A stretch of DNA of 64,000 bases, from contig NZ_JAMXFD010000001.1 of NCBI RefSeq assembly GCF_025370875.1, forward strand, positions 286,182 to 350,181, written 5' to 3'. How positions within the stretch are numbered: the first letter of the stretch is position 1; every line of letters begins with the position of its first letter. This DNA comes from Laspinema palackyanum D2c (GTDB lineage Bacteria > Cyanobacteriota > Cyanobacteriia > Cyanobacteriales > Laspinemataceae). Positions 34,416-43,000 of this stretch are shown here, piece after piece. The notes under the pieces are model-generated. The model saw only the letters and a list, made by a program, of their open reading frames with translations. It made no database searches and was not told where the DNA came from. A program made the translations under genes and the position numbers.

Positions 34416-35465
34416 TTATAATTCGGGACTAAATCGGGGGTCGTTTTCCAACTGTTTCAGGACTTGTTTAATATCCTGAGTGCGGTCTTTTTTGACAATT
34501 AAGGTAACATTGCGATCGCGCACAATCACGATATCCTCTAATCCAATGGTGACGATGCGTTCATCGTCGCTACTGGCATAGAGAATTGCACCGCTGGTGT
34601 CGAGTCCGATATGGTTCGCGAGTTCCACATTGGTTTGGTCGCCTTTGAGGAGTCGTTCCAAGGCGTTCCAGTCGCCTAAATCATCCCAACCAAAGGCGGC
34701 AGGAATCACATAAGCTAACTGGGTTTTTTCCATTAACGCATAATCAATACTCTTTTTGGGGAGTTCGGCATAGGCTTCTACCCCTTTTTGGGCTAGGGGT
34801 TCAAAAATCTCCGGAGCATGGGTTTTTAGCTCCTCTATGACCACCCCAGCGCGAAAAATAAACATTCCGCTATTCCAGGTATAGCGGCCTGTGGCGATAA
34901 ATTCCTCGGCTTTGGGGCGATCGGGTTTTTCTGTAAAGCGGCTGACGCGGTAGGCGTTTAATCCCTGATAAGGGGCGACTACCTCTCCTTGTTCGATATA
35001 ACCGTACCCGGTTGAGGGTTCCGTGGGTTCAATTCCCAGGGTGACGATCGCCGCTTTTTCCGTTGCCAGTTGACTCGCTGCCGCTAGAGTTTTTCCGTAG
35101 GCATCCTCATCGCCAATCCAGTGATCGGCGGGGAAAAATCCGACGACTGCCTCGGGACCCTCGCGGCGCTCAATTTCGATCGCCGCCCATGCCACCGCAG
35201 GCGCTGTATCCCGTCCCTGGGGTTCAATCAGAATGTTTTTTTCCGGGAGTTGGGGTAACTGTTCCTTGATGCCATCAGCAATCTGGGCATTGGTAACCAC
35301 CCACAATCCGTCCCAACCTCCGGCGACTGCCAGCAACCGATTGGCGGTGGCTTGGAGTAGACTGACTCCTGTGCCATCTAAACTTAGAAACTGCTTGGGT
35401 CGCGATCGGCGACTCAGGGGCCAAAAGCGTTCCCCTTTCCCCCCAGCCAGAATTACGGGTATCAT
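34416..35465 (-). CDS. manC: Mannose-1-phosphate guanylyltransferase
   Basis: Start at ATG 35465; a TTG two codons upstream is less likely. About 349 residues. The nucleotidyltransferase loop MIPVILAGGKGERFWPLSRRSRPKQFL is diagnostic, followed by LIEPQGRDTAPAVAWAA, VGFFPADHWI, GYGYIEQGE, FTEKPDRPKAEEF and WNSGMFIFRA. It makes GDP-mannose from mannose-1-P and GTP. It lacks the C-terminal cupin/isomerase domain found in type II enzymes; a cupin of that type is encoded just downstream. The pair would supply GDP-mannose for glycans or exopolysaccharide. Confidence 0.94.
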   Translation of the reverse strand: MIPVILAGGKGERFWPLSRRSRPKQFLSLDGTGVSLLQATANRLLAVAGGWDGLWVVTNAQIADGIKEQLPQLPEKNILIEPQGRDTAPAVAWAAIEIERREGPEAVVGFFPADHWIGDEDAYGKTLAAASQLATEKAAIVTLGIEPTEPSTGYGYIEQGEVVAPYQGLNAYRVSRFTEKPDRPKAEEFIATGRYTWNSGMFIFRAGVVIEELKTHAPEIFEPLAQKGVEAYAELPKKSIDYALMEKTQLAYVIPAAFGWDDLGDWNALERLLKGDQTNVELANHIGLDTSGAILYASSDDERIVTIGLEDIVIVRDRNVTLIVKKDRTQDIKQVLKQLENDPRFSPEL

Positions 35466-35563
35466 GGACAATTTTTCTTAACGGTTATTATGGTTTGCCT
35501 TATTATAACCGCTCAGGCTGGGGGCTTCGCGACGGGATGGCTAATCCGGTAAAAGTCACCCGA

Positions 35564-35995
35564 TTAGCCCAGTTGTAACAGTTCTTCTAACATCAGACTC
35601 TCTAACACCGAGTTGCCTACCTGTAACTGAGACTTGGCCGCCTCACTTAGCTGTAACTGTCTGCGGGATTCCTGGTGAAAATCTGGCCCTTCCTCAAATC
35701 CACTGGCTTTTAATTTCTGTACCGCCAAAGCACAAGCTTCCGCCTTTAAATCCAGTTCTGGCATCAGCAATAATGAATTCTGAACTAACCATCGACAAGC
35801 ATCGGGATCAACTTCTGCCAGTTCATAAGTTGCTTCTTTCAACACTTCTTCGATCGCTTTAGGGGTCGGTAACACCTTCAAAAAGTTTTTCACTGCAATC
35901 ACTAAAGCAGGATTCCTCGCCTTGAAAACATCGAGGGCTACTTCTGTATGTAGCCGTTCCTTCCGGTCACTTTTGACACTTTTTAAAGGAGACAT
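35564..35995 (-). CDS. Hypothetical helical protein
   Basis: Start chosen at ATG 35995 (MSPLKSVKSDRKERL), which has AGGA nine bases upstream; the frame extends 16 codons further. The 143-residue product is helical, mixed-charge, with no transmembrane segment or known motif (ALDVFKARNPALVIAVKNFLKVLPTPKAIEEVLKEATYELAEVDPDACRWLV). The central part recalls small cyanobacterial hypothetical proteins, but I do not recognise a family. It stands alone between manC and a long spacer. Confidence 0.55.
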   Translation of the reverse strand: MSPLKSVKSDRKERLHTEVALDVFKARNPALVIAVKNFLKVLPTPKAIEEVLKEATYELAEVDPDACRWLVQNSLLLMPELDLKAEACALAVQKLKASGFEEGPDFHQESRRQLQLSEAAKSQLQVGNSVLESLMLEELLQLG

Positions 35996-36508
35996 GAATA
36001 CCGTCCTATCCTTTGCCACACAAGGGGTAAGGTTTTGTAACATAGCTAATCGATGGGGTTTTTATAAACGATCGGGTAAATTTAAGTCAATCCCACTCTC
36101 AAAGAGATGGCAGGGGCGGGGGAGTCTTCACCGTTGGGGTCCTCTGCCCCGAAGCCGTGGGAACTCCGGAAAGGCCAAAGGCTTTAAAATTATGGGCTAG
36201 AGTGGCATTGATGATGAATTCACCTACTGTGAACTTTTTTACAAAAACAAAGTGAAGTATTGGTGAAGGTCCCCGGAACCTTTAAATCCGGCAAGGGGTT
36301 GGGGAGTTATTGCGTTTTGTTAACACGCCCTAACAATTCACGAGTAATTCACAATCTCTGCTTAGGGTGTAGGTCAATGACTGAATCAGCTCATTCCCCG
36401 GGACACCCCTGATGGTCTGAAGTTTACAGAAAATTTTCTCGGGACGGGTCGGAATTTAGCTTAAACGGTTGTTGGTTTCCATCAAAAGCATGAACTGGGG
36501 GTTACATT
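35996..36508. other. Spacer with GC-rich structured segment
   Basis: No gene seen in the 513 bases. A GC-rich stretch at about 36107-36170 (GGCAGGGGCGGGGGAGTC... CCTCTGCCCCGAAGCC) can pair GGCAGGGG with CCTCTGCC and faces the zinc-ribbon gene on the plus strand. It shares short strings with c-di-AMP (ydaO) riboswitches but lacks their conserved 3' element, so no class is assigned. Confidence 0.3.
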
Positions 36509-36856
36509 ATGAGTTCTTGTCCTTGCTGCTCTTATCAACTTTTGCGCCACATTCGCAATAGTCAGGTTGATTGGTTTTGTCAACATTGTTGGCAATTCAT
36601 GCCAGATTTTTCTACTTCCCTCCGTTCCTCCCAGAGCCTGAGTCACTTCCATAATCAAGTAGACTTGGTTACTACTGAGCCCGGATGGAATCGCGAACCT
36701 GATCGCCATCCCCATCCGATTAATTTATCCGACTCCTTGCGATTTAAGAATGCCAAACCAAACCGGGAGAAAACTCCCCTCTTGGCTTCCCCGACAACTC
36801 AACTGTTGTACCCGGAGAAAACTCGACTGTTGGTCGGAACTCGGGAAATTTCATAA
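36509..36856 (+). CDS. Small zinc-ribbon protein
   Basis: A 115-residue protein with a GGGGG-containing weak ribosome site. The first 31 residues carry CPCC and CQHC (MSSCPCCSYQLLRHIRNSQ and FCQHCWQFMP), a four-Cys zinc ribbon with an intervening beta hairpin. The rest is polar, Pro- and Arg-rich and probably disordered. Such short ribbon proteins are common in cyanobacteria next to two-component genes; here a CheY-like regulator and a hybrid-sized kinase follow convergently. Its role is unknown; a nucleic-acid or protein-binding adaptor is plausible. Confidence 0.6.
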   Translation: MSSCPCCSYQLLRHIRNSQVDWFCQHCWQFMPDFSTSLRSSQSLSHFHNQVDLVTTEPGWNREPDRHPHPINLSDSLRFKNAKPNREKTPLLASPTTQLLYPEKTRLLVGTREIS

Positions 36857-36970
36857 ACAACTGCCTTACGGATCCTTAAGGGTGGCGATCGCTTTCCCGG
36901 TCAGGGTCAGGCGCATTAAATCAATTTTGCCCTCTACTTCATTTATCTTTATTGATAAAACACCCAATAT

Positions 36971-37348
36971 TTATTCACTCCATTGCAAAATTTTTCGGAC
37001 ATCATAAGCTAAATTTTCCGCCTTAAATGGCTTAAGAATGGCCCCAGCTCCCCCTAATTCAATCAGTTCTTTTTGTTCGCGAATTTGAGCCTTAGCCGTT
37101 AACCAAATGGTGGGAATTTGTTCAGTAGCCGCATTGCTTTTTAATTCCCGAAATGTACTGGGTCCATCCATCTCGGGCATCATGACATCCAGTAAAATGG
37201 CGTCGGGACGTTCAGATTGAGCTAAAGCAATCCCTTCCCGACCGGAACTGGCGGTGAATACCTCCCATCCGGCCACTACTTCCAAGGAAAATTGGATGAT
37301 TTCCCGTAAGCCATCTTCATCATCAATGACTAAAATTCGTTTGTTCAT
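36971..37348 (-). CDS. CheY-like single-domain response regulator
   Basis: A 125-residue receiver domain. Acidic pocket VIDDED (residues 8-12), phosphoacceptor Asp54 in ILLDVMMPEMDG, Thr84 in IWLTAK and Lys106 in LKPF are all present. There is no output domain. It starts ten bases after the end of the histidine kinase gene and has a strong GGAGG ribosome site, so the two are an operon and very likely a phosphorelay pair. Confidence 0.93.
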   Translation of the reverse strand: MNKRILVIDDEDGLREIIQFSLEVVAGWEVFTASSGREGIALAQSERPDAILLDVMMPEMDGPSTFRELKSNAATEQIPTIWLTAKAQIREQKELIELGGAGAILKPFKAENLAYDVRKILQWSE

Positions 37349-37358
37349 GGTGGGCCTC

Positions 37359-40300
37359 CTATGGAGAAGTTTCCGGGGTCATTTCAGGTAAGGTAAAATA
37401 AAAGGTACTGCCTTCATTGAGAACGCTTTCCACCCAAATTCTACCGCCATGTTGCTGGATGATACTGCGACAAATCGCTAATCCTAATCCCGTGCCTCCT
37501 TTTTTCCGGGAATCCGAGGCATCAACTTGATGGAATCGTTCAAAAATACTTTCCATTTTATTTTCGGGAATGCCCCGACCTTGATCTTGAACCGCAAATA
37601 AAATCAGGGATGGCGAGGGGTCGGCATCAAGTTTTCCCAGAGGGTTATGAGCAAGGGTTCGCCCTTGTACGGAAATCCCAACCGTAGAAGCTGGGGGGGA
37701 AAATTTGATGGCATTGCTTAAGAGATTAGTCAACACTTGAATGATGCGATCGCCATCAATCCATAACTCCAAATTGGGGTCACATTCCACCTGAAAATTG
37801 ACCTCGGCGCGATTTGCCATAACTTGCATGGTTTCGATCGCCTTTTCAATCAAGTCCCGGGGAGAATACCGTTCCTTGATTAAGGCAATTTTGCCGGAAG
37901 TTAACCGTTCTAAATCTAGAATATCATTGACCAAGCGCACCAGGCGATCAGCACTTTCTGCCGCGATCGCCATCACCCGTTGCCCCTTCTCTCCCACGGG
38001 GTCAATCAACCCGCTGGAAATCAAATTCAAGGCCCCGTGAATCGAAGCTAACGGGGTGCGAAGTTCATGACTCACCACGGAAATAAACTCATCCTTCATC
38101 CGTTCGATCGCATCCCGTTCCGTAATATCCTCCCCAATACTCAGCGTCCCAATTTCCACCCCACGCAAATCGTGCAACACAGTATTATTCCAAGCAATAA
38201 TTTTCTCCTGTCCAGACTGGGTAAGAATAATACTCTGAGGATGAGAATAAAAATCTGGGGTTCGCAACTCCTCTAACAGTTCCGAATGCCTGCGCTGCTG
38301 ATGCGTCGGAATAAACAACTCAAACCAATCCTTACCCTGAATTTCTGAAAGCGCATACCCTACCAACTCCAGGAAAAACGGATTGGCATATTCAATCGCA
38401 CCCCGGCGATCAAGTCCCACCACCGCTAACTGCACCGTTTCCAACAACCTGCGCCAGCGTCGTTCCGATTCGCGGACTGTTGCTTCGATTTCCTTTTGTT
38501 TCGTAATATCTCGGGCAATACTAGAGAACATCGTCACCGCCCCATCGCGGGATTTATGGGCGATAATCAACTCCGAAAGGGTAATTTCCGCCCCATCGGG
38601 AGTCACTAGGGCAGTTTCGCCAATCCAAGTCCCCTGGGCGATCGCCGTGGGAATGCCCTCATTTTGAATGATGTCATTGGCTGACCCGGTATGAGACCGG
38701 AAAATCTGAAACGTTTCTAAGGGGCAGTTTAGGGGGACCCCCAGAACCGTGCGCGCCGCCTTGTTTAAATAGAAAACCGTCCCATCCACACTCGCCGAGA
38801 GGATAAAATCCGGAGTTGCCTCCAGAATCTCGATTAATTTCGCCCGTTCCGCTTCCGCCCGTTTGCGATCGGTAATATCCCGCAAACACAAGGTAAACAC
38901 CTGTTCCCCGGCAATTTCCACTTCAGAAATAGAGACTTCTGCGGGAAACTCCCTCCCATCGTGGCGCAACCCAATAATTTCCCCAGACTGGTTCATCATC
39001 TGGGCGAGATGGGCAGAGCATCCCCCTCCACTCCCCGCAGATTCCCCGGTCCTATCTAAGCATAACGGCAATAATTTCTCCAAAGGTTGCCCCAGCAATT
39101 GAGCCGCACTATAGCCAAAAATCCGCTCGGCGGCTTGATTAAATAAAGTAATTTGTTGATTGCTATCAATAGAGATAATCGCATCCCCAGCCAATTCCAG
39201 AATCGCCGCAATCCGGGCCCGGGACGAGTGCAACTCCTCCCGGGCGCGTTTGCGGGCGGTGATATCTTGAATCTGGGCAATTAAATAAAGGGGGCGTTCT
39301 CGGGAATCCCGGACTAAGGATGCACTCAACTGAACCCAAACCACCTGTCCTTGTTTGTGACAGTAGCGCTTCTCCGTCTGATAGGAGGGAATCTCCCCGG
39401 CGAGTAAGTCTTGGAGGGGCTGTAAATCCGTGTCTCGATCCTCGGGATGGGTGACCTCGTGAAATGTTTTTTCCAGCAATTCCCCTTCGTCATAGCCGAG
39501 AATCTCGCATAAGGCGCGATTGACTTTTAACCAATGACCATCGGGGGCCACCAGTGCCATGCCAATGGTGGCATAGTCAAAGGCATTACGGAACCGTGCT
39601 TCACTGGAATGTAAGGCGGATAAGGCTTCGGTGCGATCGCTGACATCTAGGACCAGGGACAAGACGGAAATTAACTCCCCCGTTGGGGCGAACATGGCTG
39701 AATAATACCATTCACAATCAATCACCCGTCCGTCTTTGGTGTAGTTGCGATTACAGCAGACCGTTCGCGGTTGTTGTCCGGAAACCAGCAGGTTCCGACG
39801 CTGGGTGACCGCTTCCATGTCGGCTTCGTAAATCAAGGCATAGTCCATATCGGATTTGCCAAAGACTTCCTCCGCGTGCCAACCAAAGATTTTTTCCGCT
39901 TGGGCGGACCAATTTAAAATTCGCCATTCCCGGTTCCATTCGATGACCGCCAGGGGGGTATTTTCCACATGGAACTGCAAGCGCTGATAGGCGCGTTGTA
40001 AGACTTGTTCAACGCGCTGGCGGTGTTGGAGTTCGTTCTCTAGGCGTTCGTTGGCTTTGCGTAGTTGTTCCGTGCGTGCGCGGACCTGGCTTTCTAGGTC
40101 CTGTTTGGCTTGTTGTAAGGCTTGTTGTGAGCGTTTGCGTTCCGTGGTGTCTCGGAAAAAAATCGAGAGTCCATCTTTGGCGGGGTAGATGTAGTTTTCA
40201 AACCAGCAATCGTAGGGGGGATAATATTCTTCGAGGTAAATGGAGGTTTGTTGCTCTAGGGCTTGCTTGCAGGCTTGATAAAATTGCAGTCGGGTCACTT

Positions 40301-42032
40301 GGGGAATTTCGGTAAATATTTTTTGGCCGATCAGGTCTTCCCGAGGTTTTTGCAGGAGTTGGGCGGCTTTTTGGTTGACGTAGGTGTACTGTCCCTGGGT
40401 ATCGAGGGCGATAAAGCCGTCGGTAATGCTTTCAAGGATGTTGGAGAGTTGCTCTCCGGCGAGTTGGGCGGCGGTATGGGCGACTCGTTCGGTGGCGAGG
40501 AGTTGTTGGATTTGAATCTCGGCCCGTTTGCGATCGGTGATATCCATGACGATGCCGAGGGTTCCCAGGGGTTTGCCGGTGGGGTCCCAGAAGGCGTTGC
40601 CCCGGGCTTTGAGCCAGTGAATGGAGCGATCGCCCCAGATAACGCGATATTCAAGCTCGAAGGGTTGCCCACTCTTGATGGCTTCTTCTACGGTTTCATG
40701 GACTAGGGTGCGGTCCTGGGGATGGATGCAGGCTTCAAAGGCGGTGTAGCTGTTGTCAAAGGTTTCGGGGTTGATACCAAACAGGTGCAGGCATTCTAGG
40801 GAACAGATGATTCGGATGCGATCGCTTCCGGTGCGATCGCCGCAAATTTCCCATTGCCAAGTTCCCATGTTGGACGCTTGCAAGGCGAGGCGCAATTTTT
40901 CTTCACTCCCTCGGCGTGCGGATTCAGCAGCGGCGTGTTCCTGCTGACGGCGCAGGGCGATGATACCGTAGGCAAGGTCATGGGTGAGCTGAATGAGTAA
41001 CTGCACTTCGTCGGGATCGAAGGCATCGGGTTGGGTGGCCCGAAGATTCAGGGTACCCAAGAGCTGTCCTTCATTGAACAGGGGCAGGGCGATCGCGGAA
41101 GTATAACTGCCCTCCCACAGAGGCCGTCGCCCGGTGGCATTCTCGGTCTCGGGATAGGGATATTGAGCTCTGAGCGATCCACTCGTCGGCATCAAGGGGA
41201 CTAGGGGGACGAAGGTCGATTCGGACCCGAGGATTTGGCCGGACTGGAGTGATTCTTCCAGGTTCTCTCCCGCTTGGGCCACGGGGATGATCCGGTTGGG
41301 GTCATCTTCTGCCACATATCCCACCCAAGCGGATTCATAACCCCCGATGGCGGTAATCATTTCGCAGATTTGCTGCAAGACGTCGAGTTCTTGTTTGCCG
41401 TGAATCATGATGTGATTGCCCGCACTCAAGGCGCTCAGGGCGCGTTTTTGCTGGCGCAATTGGGTTTCGACGCTCACCCGTTGGTCAATATTGAGCAGGG
41501 TTCCCACGGCCCGGACGGCTTCATGGCGATCGCTGTAGAAAAATTTACCCTGACTTTCGATCCAATGGGTACTGCGATCGGGCCAAATAACGCGAAATTT
41601 CAGGTGATAATTTCCACAGCCTTGATACCCTTTCTCCAGGGTTTCGGTAATTGCACCTCGGTCATCGGGATGAATGCAGGCGAGGAACTCGGCAAAACTG
41701 CCGTTAAAACTGCCGGAATCTCGACCCCATAACAGTTCATAGCCCGGGGTTCCCGTGATGCGATCGCGGGGAATATCCCATTCACAAATTGCCATTTGTG
41801 CCACATCCAACGCCAACCTCAGCCATTCCTCTGGGTTCCGCAACCCCTCGGTTCCCTCATCGCCCGGTCCGTCATCCGGACTCCTGGTTAAGGCATTTTC
41901 GCTTCTAGGATTGGATTTTGGACGGTGAATCTCCTGCCAGCGAAGTTTTGCCCGGTTCAGTTTTTGGTCCCGTTCTTCAATTTCCCGGATTAATTCTTGC
42001 CTTGATGGGTTAGCCCAATTTTTATGACTCAT
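37359..42032 (-). CDS. Multi-PAS/GAF sensor histidine kinase
   Basis: Start at ATG 42032 (MSHKNWANPSRQEL); the frame extends 20 codons further to a weaker start. About 1557 residues. Order: a short coiled coil; PAS (about 70-180); GAF (205-365, AISALSA... with QLTHDLAYGIIALRRQQ); then six to seven PAS/PAC domains in series (several with the ITDRKRAE linker); HisKA with phosphoacceptor His in ISVVSHELRTPLASIHG near residue 1320; HATPase with N box NAIKFSPPAS, G1 QDQGRGIPENKM, and GTGLGLAICRSI. No transmembrane segment is seen, so it is a soluble multi-input sensor. It is cotranscribed with the CheY-like gene. Ligands are unknown. Confidence 0.93.
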   Translation of the reverse strand: MSHKNWANPSRQELIREIEERDQKLNRAKLRWQEIHRPKSNPRSENALTRSPDDGPGDEGTEGLRNPEEWLRLALDVAQMAICEWDIPRDRITGTPGYELLWGRDSGSFNGSFAEFLACIHPDDRGAITETLEKGYQGCGNYHLKFRVIWPDRSTHWIESQGKFFYSDRHEAVRAVGTLLNIDQRVSVETQLRQQKRALSALSAGNHIMIHGKQELDVLQQICEMITAIGGYESAWVGYVAEDDPNRIIPVAQAGENLEESLQSGQILGSESTFVPLVPLMPTSGSLRAQYPYPETENATGRRPLWEGSYTSAIALPLFNEGQLLGTLNLRATQPDAFDPDEVQLLIQLTHDLAYGIIALRRQQEHAAAESARRGSEEKLRLALQASNMGTWQWEICGDRTGSDRIRIICSLECLHLFGINPETFDNSYTAFEACIHPQDRTLVHETVEEAIKSGQPFELEYRVIWGDRSIHWLKARGNAFWDPTGKPLGTLGIVMDITDRKRAEIQIQQLLATERVAHTAAQLAGEQLSNILESITDGFIALDTQGQYTYVNQKAAQLLQKPREDLIGQKIFTEIPQVTRLQFYQACKQALEQQTSIYLEEYYPPYDCWFENYIYPAKDGLSIFFRDTTERKRSQQALQQAKQDLESQVRARTEQLRKANERLENELQHRQRVEQVLQRAYQRLQFHVENTPLAVIEWNREWRILNWSAQAEKIFGWHAEEVFGKSDMDYALIYEADMEAVTQRRNLLVSGQQPRTVCCNRNYTKDGRVIDCEWYYSAMFAPTGELISVLSLVLDVSDRTEALSALHSSEARFRNAFDYATIGMALVAPDGHWLKVNRALCEILGYDEGELLEKTFHEVTHPEDRDTDLQPLQDLLAGEIPSYQTEKRYCHKQGQVVWVQLSASLVRDSRERPLYLIAQIQDITARKRAREELHSSRARIAAILELAGDAIISIDSNQQITLFNQAAERIFGYSAAQLLGQPLEKLLPLCLDRTGESAGSGGGCSAHLAQMMNQSGEIIGLRHDGREFPAEVSISEVEIAGEQVFTLCLRDITDRKRAEAERAKLIEILEATPDFILSASVDGTVFYLNKAARTVLGVPLNCPLETFQIFRSHTGSANDIIQNEGIPTAIAQGTWIGETALVTPDGAEITLSELIIAHKSRDGAVTMFSSIARDITKQKEIEATVRESERRWRRLLETVQLAVVGLDRRGAIEYANPFFLELVGYALSEIQGKDWFELFIPTHQQRRHSELLEELRTPDFYSHPQSIILTQSGQEKIIAWNNTVLHDLRGVEIGTLSIGEDITERDAIERMKDEFISVVSHELRTPLASIHGALNLISSGLIDPVGEKGQRVMAIAAESADRLVRLVNDILDLERLTSGKIALIKERYSPRDLIEKAIETMQVMANRAEVNFQVECDPNLELWIDGDRIIQVLTNLLSNAIKFSPPASTVGISVQGRTLAHNPLGKLDADPSPSLILFAVQDQGRGIPENKMESIFERFHQVDASDSRKKGGTGLGLAICRSIIQQHGGRIWVESVLNEGSTFYFTLPEMTPETSP

Positions 42033-42838
42033 CTTTCCATCCCTGTGATCATCAGCAACCGACGATTTCCCCCGCATGGGTTCCCCTCTCACATGGATTT
42101 TTCGTTCCGTTCTCCTGCGCTGTCCGGTGTCCCCAGCACTCCGGGTCTCTCCTTACAGAGAATCGAGTTCCGGTTTTTCTCGATAGCCGGTTTGGTTTTT
42201 GGTCCGAAAATTGCGAGAGGTTCTCCTCCGTCATTAAATCCATTATTAGCTCATTTCGCCTCTTCCTGAAGAAGTGCGAACCGTTTATGCCCTGGGTTGA
42301 TATCCTCTGTGCTTTGTCTGGGCCATCCACAATGGGTTTAGACCTTGTGCTAAATCCAGTTCCTTGACTCGGTCCAATCTCCCTCCCGGTCGATTCCCCC
42401 ACCCCCTTCAGCAATTAAATGAGTGAGGCTCATCTTTGTAACCGTTGAATGGGATTGGCTGAGGCAACTAATTCTCAATCATTCGGGAAATAAAATGAGG
42501 AATTTGTCCGTTTCACTGGGCTTGAATCGTAAAATTTAACCCATCTTTCCAGATTACTTATCCAGATTTGGACAAAATTAGCAATGAAACCTCCGGGTTT
42601 TCCAGGTCAGGACTCCCGGATTTTGCTGCTAATATCCTGGGGGATGGAGCATCGGTTTCTTGGAAAAATTTTCTAATTGGCCTCATTCAAAAGAGGTAAA
42701 ATAAAATTTTTAAGCTTATTTAATTATACCATTCCTCCCCCCTGCAAAAGACAATTAACAAAAATTTACATCCCCCCAGAGAGAATTCCCTATTCCCAGG
42801 GAGGATTCCCCGCTTATCCGGCGGTCCTGACTCACAAT
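42033..42838. other. Long intergenic region between the kinase and LCP genes
   Basis: No convincing coding frame: the minus-strand frame at 42052-42414 has no similarity or ribosome site. An AT-rich stretch near 42695-42735 (TTAAGC, then TAATTATACC) could be a plus-strand promoter, followed by a purine/pyrimidine-rich 100-base stretch leading to the terminator at 42839. An untranslated RNA of about 130-160 bases is possible. Confidence 0.4.
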
Positions 42839-42888
42839 CCTCCGATTATTCCCTGGCTAAATCCCCGGGAATAATCGGAGGCTTTTTT
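42839..42888 (+). terminator. Strong intrinsic terminator upstream of the LCP gene
   Basis: A perfect 15-bp stem, CCTCCGATTATTCCC (42839-42853) with its complement at 42867-42881, loop of 13 bases, then CTTTTTT. There is no plus-strand gene upstream of it for over 5 kb, so it must end an untranslated RNA or act as an attenuator for the LCP gene 110 bases downstream. Confidence 0.9.
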
Positions 42889-43000
42889 CCCGGGTTCCCT
42901 TGAAGGAAAATTGCCGAATTTTCCCGATTCAGCCCCTTAAAACGCGCTTTATAATAGAAGATCTCAAGCCTTTCCCTTGTAAAAACCCCCTTAAAAACCT

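Noticed and set aside
36107-36170. c-di-AMP (ydaO) riboswitch
   Set aside because: Only short strings match; the conserved 3' segment after the CCGAA..CCGT element is absent, so no assignment was made.
40331-40672. Pro/Ser-rich 113-residue minus-strand frame within the kinase gene
   Set aside because: It lies entirely inside the PAS kinase coding sequence in another phase.
42052-42414. 120-residue minus-strand frame upstream of the histidine kinase
   Set aside because: Composition is unlike a protein, no ribosome site, and it overlaps the kinase start; judged non-coding.
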